NCBI GenBank assembly: GCA_902491535.1 | Contig: CABUHS010000063.1 | Span: 1 to 6,902 of the forward strand | Length of the DNA stretch: 6,902 nt | Source: an uncultured Eubacteriales bacterium | GTDB lineage: Bacteria > Bacillota > Clostridia > Oscillospirales > CAG-272 | Direction of reading: 5' to 3' | Shown: positions 1 to 4,199 of the stretch, one piece after another | Layout: each line of letters begins with the position of its first letter | Numbering within the stretch: the stretch's first letter is position 1 | The notes under the pieces: model-generated | What the model saw: only the letters and a program-made list of their open reading frames with translations | What the model was told of the DNA's origin: nothing | Databases searched by the model: none | Translations under genes and position numbers: made by a program

Positions 1-246
1 AGCTCCTGCTGCACCTGCCTCGGACTGCATCTCAACAACTTTTACCTTATCTCCGAAGATATTCGTCGCCTTTCCTCCGGCGATGTTCTTATCTGTAGCG
101 CTCCATGTATCAACCTGTTCAGCCATCGGGCTGGAGGGGGTGATAGGATAGATAGCCGCAACCTCGGTGAACGCATACGAAACATGCGCAGCCGCGGTGT
201 TACCGTCCATAGACAGCTTTTTACGGACAATTTTATTTTCAGCCAT
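1..246 (-). CDS. nifJ: Pyruvate:ferredoxin (flavodoxin) oxidoreductase, N-terminal part (cut by window edge)
   Basis: Only the first 82 codons are present; the gene continues past position 1. The full enzyme (about 1,170-1,200 residues in this family) oxidatively decarboxylates pyruvate to acetyl-CoA and CO2 in the cytoplasm, using thiamine diphosphate and iron-sulfur clusters and passing electrons to ferredoxin or flavodoxin. The visible part matches the family N-terminus: DGNTAAAHVSYAFTEVAAIY at residues 14-33, YPITPSSPMAE at 33-43, and EMQSEAGAAGA at 72-82. By alignment with the Desulfovibrio africanus enzyme, T36 corresponds to the pyruvate-binding Thr31 and E76 to Glu64, which activates the cofactor. 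About seven more residues than in that enzyme lie between W48 and F64. The ATG at 246-244 follows an AGGAGGAT ribosome binding site at 258-265 and the DNA upstream is non-coding. It is divergent from the scaffold operon. Confidence 0.95.
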   Translation of the reverse strand, partial: MAENKIVRKKLSMDGNTAAAHVSYAFTEVAAIYPITPSSPMAEQVDTWSATDKNIAGGKATNIFGDKVKVVEMQSEAGAAGA

Positions 247-287
247 AAATTTTATGTATCCTCCTGTATAAAATTCATTCAAAGCTT

Positions 288-316
288 ATTTTATCACTTT
301 TACCCCGCTTTGTAAA
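288..316 (-). promoter_or_regulatory. Sigma-A-type promoter for nifJ
   Basis: On the minus strand a TTTACA -35 box (311-316) and a TAAAAT -10 box (288-293) are separated by exactly 17 bases. Each matches the consensus at 5 of 6 positions. Transcription would start near 281, giving a leader of about 35 bases that contains the AGGAGGAT ribosome binding site. The call rests on sequence match and position only. Confidence 0.65.
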
Positions 317-618
317 GGGACTTGAACAAACTTTTTTATTTATTTAATTGTAAAAAACGAAAAAATATAACATTTATGTATCTTAATTTATATAGATTGC
401 GTATTTTCATCTGATGCTGTGATATTATCAGTTTGAAGTTAAGTGATACCTTAGTTATATATAGGCTATTGCCTGCTTCTGTATTTCGTTATGCCTTTTT
501 TCTTCTTGTGCTTATTTTTGCATTATGAAACACAGACAAAAGGCTATCTGTTTTTTCACCGTCACTGAACAAAACGCGACAAAATGCGGCGGTGTAGTAA
601 AAAAATCGGCTTCGCCTA
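317..618. other. AT-rich divergent intergenic spacer with no identified gene
   Basis: This is the middle of the 453-base gap between nifJ and the scaffold gene, outside both predicted promoters. I see no credible open reading frame with a ribosome binding site, no tRNA or rRNA, and no recognisable riboswitch. It holds runs of A and T, a small AGGC-TATT-GCCT hairpin at 463-474, and an interrupted palindrome TGATA-T-TATCA at 420-430. None of these is convincing alone. It could carry operators for either divergent gene. Confidence 0.5.
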
Positions 619-647
619 TTGATTTACGGATTTTTTTATAGTATAAT
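619..647 (+). promoter_or_regulatory. Promoter of the scaffold-GGGtGRT operon
   Basis: A perfect TATAAT -10 box lies at 642-647, 17 bases downstream of a TTGATT -35 box at 619-624 (4 of 6 matches to TTGACA). Transcription would start near 654 and leave a leader of about 46 bases before the ATG at 700. The spacer contains a run of seven T at 631-637, which also forms the right arm of an A/T inverted repeat. Confidence 0.65.
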
Positions 648-680
648 ACAAAGAGGATTTCTGAAAATTCCAAAAAAGCA

Positions 681-687
681 AAAGGAG
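681..687 (+). promoter_or_regulatory. Ribosome binding site fixing the scaffold gene start at 700
   Basis: AAAGGAG lies 12 bases before the ATG at 700. The reading frame is open further upstream to an ATG at 619, but that codon overlaps the predicted -35 box and has no ribosome binding site. The extra 27 residues would also be unlike the rest of the protein. Confidence 0.75.
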
Positions 688-699
688 TACATATATTCT

Positions 700-1401
700 A
701 TGAGCGAACTCGTATATTCAAATGAAGTAGAAAACATGTGCTGCGTTGCCAAGGGTCCGAATCACGGTCCCGCACCCCTGCCCGAAGAAGGCAAATGGAT
801 ACAGGCAAAGCAGATCACCGACATATCCGGTTATACACACGGCGTGGGCTGGTGCGCACCTCAGCAGGGTGCATGCAAGCTCTCTCTTAATGTTAAGGAC
901 GGCGTTATCGAAGAGGCTCTTGTTGAGACTATCGGATGCTCGGGAATGACACATTCCGCAGCTATGGCAGCCGAGATTCTTCCCGGCAAGACGATCCTCG
1001 AAGCACTTAACACAGACCTTGTCTGCGATGCTATTAATACAGCAATGCGCGAACTCTTTCTCCAGATAGTTTACGGACGTACACAGTCTGCTTTCTCTGA
1101 GGGAGGCCTTGTTATCGGTGCCGGCATGGAGGATCTCGGAAAAGGTCAGAGAAGCATGGTCGGAACAATGTACGGTACGAAGGCTAAGGGCGTTCGTTAT
1201 CTCGAGATGACAGAAGGCTACTGCACAAGAATGGCTCTCGATAAGGACGATCAGGTCATCGGCTATGAGTTCGTTTCTCTCGGCAAAATGACAGACTTCA
1301 TCAAGAAGGGCATGGAGCCGAACGAGGCATATGAGAAGTCTAAGGGTACATACGGACGCTTCTCCGAAGCAGTCAAGTATATTGACCCGCGTAAGGAATA
1401 A
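700..1401 (+). CDS. IscU/NifU-like iron-sulfur cluster assembly scaffold protein (long form)
   Basis: A cytoplasmic protein of 233 residues starting MSELVYS. U-type scaffolds build Fe-S clusters on conserved cysteines and pass them to client proteins. The stretch from about residue 50 to 120 resembles the IscU fold: a Cys-containing loop (C52, C59), the strand KLSLNVKDGVIEEA, then ETIGCSGMTHSAAMAAE around C80, like the GCGSAIASS region of IscU, and the helix KTILEALN. C59 and C80 are the likely counterparts of the first two IscU ligands; C109 may be the third, which is less certain. Standard IscU has about 128 residues. This protein adds an N-terminal segment with a C14-C15 pair and about 110 C-terminal residues, including C175, so it belongs to a distinct long branch. 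There is no signal peptide or membrane segment. The next gene begins 17 bases after its stop and the two are probably translated from one mRNA. The family call is good; its exact role is inferred. Confidence 0.85.
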   Translation: MSELVYSNEVENMCCVAKGPNHGPAPLPEEGKWIQAKQITDISGYTHGVGWCAPQQGACKLSLNVKDGVIEEALVETIGCSGMTHSAAMAAEILPGKTILEALNTDLVCDAINTAMRELFLQIVYGRTQSAFSEGGLVIGAGMEDLGKGQRSMVGTMYGTKAKGVRYLEMTEGYCTRMALDKDDQVIGYEFVSLGKMTDFIKKGMEPNEAYEKSKGTYGRFSEAVKYIDPRKE

Positions 1402-1402
1402 G

Positions 1403-1408
1403 AGGAGG
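1403..1408 (+). promoter_or_regulatory. Ribosome binding site fixing the GGGtGRT gene start at 1419
   Basis: A perfect AGGAGG sits 10 bases before the ATG at 1419 and begins two bases after the stop of the scaffold gene. An in-frame TTG at 1410 is only one base from this site, too close to be used as a start. Confidence 0.8.
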
Positions 1409-1418
1409 ATTGCGAAAC

Positions 1419-2420
1419 ATGGCAAAGTTTGAAGGTTACGAAAGACGCGAGGCGAAGATCCTCAGCGTTCTTAAAGAATACGGAATCTCCTCTATCGACG
1501 AATGTAAGGAGATCACCCTTGCAAAAGGAATCGACTGCGATCAGATTGTTCGCAGTACACAGCCTATCTGCTTTGAAAATGCAATATGGGCATACACTGT
1601 AGGCGCAGCTATCGCAATTAAGAAAGGCTGCAAGAAGGCAGCTGACGCGGCTGCTGCAATCGGAGAGGGACTTCAGTCTTTCTGTATTCCCGGATCTGTT
1701 GCAGAGAACCGCAGCGTCGGTCTCGGACACGGAAATCTCGGTAAGATGCTTCTTTCCGAGGAGACAGAGTGTTTCTGCTTCCTCGCAGGACACGAGTCTT
1801 TCGCAGCTGCAGAGGGCGCTATCAAGATCGCACTCAACGCAAATAAAGTTCGCGTAAAGCCTCTTCGCGTTATCCTTAACGGTCTCGGCAAGGACGCGGC
1901 TATGATAATCTCGAGAATCAACGGCTTTACATATGTAAAGACCGAGTTTGATCCCTACAGTGAGACTGTAAAGGTAGTATCCGAGACAGCTTACTCGAAC
2001 GGGCCCCGTGCTGATGTAAAGTGCTACGGTGCTGATAACGTTCCCGAAGGCGTTGCGATCATGAAGCTCGAAAATGTCGGCGTTTCTATTACAGGTAACT
2101 CTACAAACCCGACCCGCTTCCAGCATCCTGTTGCAGGTACATACAAGAAGTGGTGCGTCGAGAACGGCGTTAAGTACTTCTCTGTTGCATCCGGCGGCGG
2201 TACAGGACGTACTCTGCATCCTGATAATATGGCTGCAGGACCTTCTTCTTACGGTATGACTGATACTATGGGACGCATGCATTCTGATGCTCAGTTCGCA
2301 GGTTCTTCCTCCGTTCCGGCACATGTTGAAATGATGGGTCTTATCGGTATGGGCAACAACCCGATGGTCGGCGCTACGGTTGCAGTAGCTGTTGCTGTAG
2401 AAGAGGCAATGAAGGCGTAA
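1419..2420 (+). CDS. GGGtGRT family protein (function unknown)
   Basis: A 333-residue cytoplasmic protein named for its signature motif, present here as SGGGTGRTLHPDNMA with GGGTGRT at residues 259-265. I recognise the family, found in anaerobic bacteria and some archaea, but know of no established function. Other stretches that look conserved are STQPICFENAIWAYTVG (46-62), FCIPGSVAENRSVGLGHGNLG (88-108), LAGHESFAAAEGAIKIA (122-138) and a Gly/Met-rich C-terminus (M305-M316). The glycine-rich motifs could bind a nucleotide or other phosphate-containing ligand, but that is inference. Nine cysteines (29, 40, 51, 71, 89, 118, 120, 202, 246) and many histidines would suit metal or sulfur chemistry. 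There is no signal peptide or clear membrane helix. It lies 17 bases after the scaffold gene with a perfect ribosome binding site, and a hairpin follows its stop, so the pair forms a complete operon. The tight pairing points to a shared iron-sulfur role. Confidence 0.9.
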   Translation: MAKFEGYERREAKILSVLKEYGISSIDECKEITLAKGIDCDQIVRSTQPICFENAIWAYTVGAAIAIKKGCKKAADAAAAIGEGLQSFCIPGSVAENRSVGLGHGNLGKMLLSEETECFCFLAGHESFAAAEGAIKIALNANKVRVKPLRVILNGLGKDAAMIISRINGFTYVKTEFDPYSETVKVVSETAYSNGPRADVKCYGADNVPEGVAIMKLENVGVSITGNSTNPTRFQHPVAGTYKKWCVENGVKYFSVASGGGTGRTLHPDNMAAGPSSYGMTDTMGRMHSDAQFAGSSSVPAHVEMMGLIGMGNNPMVGATVAVAVAVEEAMKA

Positions 2421-2436
2421 ATAATCTGAAAAACAT

Positions 2437-2469
2437 AAAAATGACTGTCGAATTGCGGCAGTCATTTTT
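2437..2469 (+). terminator. Rho-independent terminator of the scaffold-GGGtGRT operon
   Basis: The arms AAAAATGACTG (2437-2447) and CAGTCATTTTT (2459-2469) pair perfectly over 11 bp, with a short loop where two more pairs are possible. The right arm ends in a T run. It starts 16 bases after the stop of the GGGtGRT gene. The A/T symmetry means it could also work for the convergent minus-strand transcript. Confidence 0.85.
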
Positions 2470-2493
2470 ATATATATTACTATACCGATAGTA

Positions 2494-2526
2494 CAAATAT
2501 CCCGCGCTTTTTGCGCGGGATATTTG
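2494..2526. terminator. Strong GC-rich hairpin between convergent genes, probable terminator of the secreted-protein gene
   Basis: A perfect 14-bp inverted repeat, CAAATATCCCGCGC (2494-2507) and its complement (2513-2526), flanks a five-base loop. It lies 43 bases beyond the stop of the minus-strand gene at 2570. A terminator or mRNA 3'-end stabiliser is the simplest reading. There is no long T run after the stem on either strand, so the class is less certain than its structure. Confidence 0.65.
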
Positions 2527-2569
2527 CATAAGAAATCTTATTTAACAGTCGACGTGGTATAAGATGATC

Positions 2570-3856
2570 TTATTTCATGGTTTTGTATATATAACGTTCA
2601 ACCTCCGGTTTTGCAGAGAGCGATTCCGCAGCTGTACGGTCAACCGCGACAACGGTGATCAAAGTCATAATATCTTTATCAAATTTATCAAGCGGTGGCT
2701 TTTTGTATGCATACATAGTTCCGAGTTTGCCGTCGATAACCGAGAGTTTTTCAAATCCGGTTATCTGATTTTTGCAATCCTCTTTATGTACAAGAGGCAA
2801 ACTGAGAACTACAATACGTTTTTCTTCGGTATTTACTTCCGATATAAGCTGCAGGTTTTCCTTCAGCTCGCTGTTATATTTGTCCAAGAGTATTTTATCC
2901 AGATATGAGACTGCTAACGAAGAATCATCAAATACGACATTATTATCAAGTTCACTGTTCTCTGAAAATGCAGTATACAGCATCTCGCAGGGAAGCTCTG
3001 TACCCGGAAATTCTTCCGGATCGGTTACAGTATATGACTTCGGAATAGACTCGTTCATAAATGGGCTGTACATATAACGCTCTACGTCAGGTATTGCAGA
3101 GAGCGATGCTGTCGCCGTGCGGTCAACCGTGACAACCGTCGCAATGCAACCCATTGCGCAATCTTTTGTAAGTCCCATGTAATCTCTGTTTATATACAGC
3201 ATACCAAGCTTGCCGTCGGTCAGCGAAAGCTTTTCAAGCTGTCTGAGATTGCTGAAATAATCGGCCCATGAAACATTTCCAAAGTTGAGAATGATTATGC
3301 GCTTTTCTGCAGTGTTGACTTCAGATACAAGTCTCAGAAGCTCCTGTGCAGCTTCAGGACGATCGTTGTTGATTCCTCTGTTTTTAAGATATGCAGCTGC
3401 CTTTGCAGCGTCATCGAAGATAAGCGTGCTTTCGTTATAATAATCATCGGTTATGAGTCCCACACCAACAACGTCAAACGGAAGATCATTGCCCGGAAAT
3501 TCTTCCGGCGTGTCGATATGAATTATAGGCGGAGCCGGAACATCAGGTTCGGTCGGCGTCGTATCGGTATCTTTCGGATCTTCGGGAATTATCAGATTAT
3601 CGGTGTCCTTCGGATCGTCTGGAATTACAGGCTTATCAGTGTCCTTTGGAACTTCGGGTTTCTCCGTGGTATCTGGATCATATTTTATCTCTCCGGAGAG
3701 ATATTTCATCATGTTTACAAGATCGTGGCTGTTTACCCTGCCATCGCCTGTAACATCGTACTTGTTTGCCGCAACTGCGGAAAATGCAAATACTGCTCCT
3801 GCACACAAAGCTGTCGGCAGTATTATGCTGATCAGAGTTTTGAGCCTTTTCTTCAT
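2570..3856 (-). CDS. Secreted protein with a single dockerin-like repeat and two copies of an unidentified domain
   Basis: A 428-residue protein. Residues 1-29 form a signal peptide: MKKRLK, a hydrophobic core, then a likely signal peptidase I site after A27-V28-A29. DVTGDGRVNSHD at 34-45 is a calcium loop of dockerin type I form (ligands D34, T36, D38, N42, D45), followed by the helix LVNMMKYLSGE. Only one such loop is present, whereas a true dockerin has two. Residues 60-110 are a Pro/Asp/Thr linker with PKDTD at 70, 82 and 94. Two related domains follow, about 117-263 and 280-424. Each opens with PEEFPG, carries SEVNT-EKRI and DGKLG in the middle, and closes with VDRTA and VERY. I do not recognise this domain. 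The protein is probably exported to the cell surface or medium; binding to a cohesin or role in fibre breakdown is not shown. The ATG at 3856 has an AAAGGA site at 3865-3870. It is its own transcription unit. Confidence 0.85.
   Translation of the reverse strand: MKKRLKTLISIILPTALCAGAVFAFSAVAANKYDVTGDGRVNSHDLVNMMKYLSGEIKYDPDTTEKPEVPKDTDKPVIPDDPKDTDNLIIPEDPKDTDTTPTEPDVPAPPIIHIDTPEEFPGNDLPFDVVGVGLITDDYYNESTLIFDDAAKAAAYLKNRGINNDRPEAAQELLRLVSEVNTAEKRIIILNFGNVSWADYFSNLRQLEKLSLTDGKLGMLYINRDYMGLTKDCAMGCIATVVTVDRTATASLSAIPDVERYMYSPFMNESIPKSYTVTDPEEFPGTELPCEMLYTAFSENSELDNNVVFDDSSLAVSYLDKILLDKYNSELKENLQLISEVNTEEKRIVVLSLPLVHKEDCKNQITGFEKLSVIDGKLGTMYAYKKPPLDKFDKDIMTLITVVAVDRTAAESLSAKPEVERYIYKTMK
2585..3019 (-). 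repeat. Second copy of the tandem domain in the secreted protein
   Basis: Encodes residues 280-424, PEEFPGTEL through VERYIY. Over its last 24 residues it matches the first copy at 18 positions by direct count. The middle holds SEVNTEEKRIVVL, against SEVNTAEKRIIIL in the first copy. DNA similarity is still visible, for example the shared GGAAATTCTTCCGG near each domain start. Confidence 0.85.
3068..3508 (-). repeat. First copy of the tandem domain in the secreted protein
   Basis: Encodes residues 117-263, PEEFPGNDL through VERYMY, about 147 residues against 145 in the second copy. The N-terminal third has diverged most. A linker of about 16 residues separates the copies. The arrangement indicates an internal duplication. 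Confidence 0.85.
3563..3649 (-). repeat. 36-bp (12-residue) linker repeat
   Basis: PKDTD occurs at residues 70, 82 and 94 of the secreted protein, a period of exactly 12 residues, with related Ile-Pro-Asp/Glu-Asp spacers between. Proline- and acid-rich linkers like this usually hold extracellular domains apart. Copy number may vary between strains through slippage, which is inference. Confidence 0.75.
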
Positions 3857-3879
3857 TTCACATATCCTTTCATTTAAAT

Positions 3880-3908
3880 ATAATAAATTTTGTTATACTT
3901 CATGTGAA
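3880..3908 (-). promoter_or_regulatory. Promoter of the secreted-protein gene
   Basis: On the minus strand a TTCACA -35 box (3903-3908) and a TATTAT -10 box (3880-3885) are 17 bases apart; each matches consensus at 5 of 6 positions. The leader would be short, about 15-20 bases, with the AAAGGA ribosome binding site at 3865-3870 near its start. The region is AT-rich, so chance -10 matches are common. Confidence 0.5.
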
Positions 3909-4125
3909 AAATAAAATTACCGAAAGGTCAGACAAAACAAAGGTATCACCGCTTTCATATATAAATTATGCTGTAAACAACAGCTATGGAAACAATGATT
4001 TATAAAACCGTTACCTGATAGTATAATGATTATAACATACTAATTATATTTGTGTCAATAGAAACAAAGAAATATTTTTTTTACTGAAATAATTATGATT
4101 GTTCACAAAAATATAGCGTATAAAA

Positions 4126-4175
4126 TTATAAAAAGCGCGTCAGTAAATCCGAAAAACCGATCTGCAGACGCGCTG
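4126..4175 (-). terminator. Rho-independent terminator of the YfhO-family gene
   Basis: Reading the minus strand, AGCGCGTC (4174-4167) pairs perfectly with GACGCGCT (4141-4134) across a 25-base loop, and is followed at once by a T-rich tail (TTTTATAATTTTA). It starts 26 bases after the stop codon at 4200. GC-rich stem plus T tail is the classic intrinsic terminator form. Confidence 0.85.
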
Positions 4176-4199
4176 TATTTTATATAATATTATATTTAC

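Larger units (their letters stand above)
3857..4199. other. AT-rich intergenic region between the two minus-strand genes
   Basis: A gap of 343 bases holds the promoter of the secreted-protein gene at its left end and the terminator of the YfhO-family gene at its right end. In between I see only AT-rich DNA, with a 5-bp GCTGT/ACAGC hairpin at 3970-3984 and an A/T palindrome around 4022-4035. There is no supported gene or RNA. The gap with its own signals indicates that the two genes are transcribed separately. Confidence 0.6.

Noticed and set aside
420..430. TGATA-T-TATCA palindrome as an operator
   Set aside because: Five-base arms of A/T-rich sequence are expected by chance in this region, and it matches no regulator site I can name.
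433..461. Possible plus-strand promoter TTGAAG-17-TATATA
   Set aside because: Each box matches only 4 of 6 positions in very AT-rich DNA, and no gene follows within a sensible distance.
619..699. Upstream ATG extension of the scaffold gene
   Set aside because: The ATG overlaps the predicted promoter, has no ribosome binding site, and adds a sequence unlike the family; the ATG at 700 has AAAGGAG.
718..1425. Long minus-strand reading frame opposite the scaffold gene
   Set aside because: It mirrors the plus-strand gene, has no ribosome binding site, and its Cys/Ser/Leu-rich product resembles no family. It is open because of codon bias on the real strand.
1263..2465. 400-codon minus-strand reading frame opposite the GGGtGRT gene
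   Set aside because: It covers a clearly recognised gene on the other strand, starts inside the terminator hairpin, overlaps another shadow frame and looks like low-complexity antisense translation.
3785..3856. Lipoprotein signal in the secreted protein (C18 in the hydrophobic core)
   Set aside because: The residues before C18 are T-A-L; a lipobox needs a small residue just before the Cys. A signal peptidase I site after AVA fits better.
443..3949. GTGATACCTT shared by the spacer at 443-452 (plus) and 3940-3949 (minus)
   Set aside because: A shared 10-mer is expected many times by chance in 6.9 kb on two strands.
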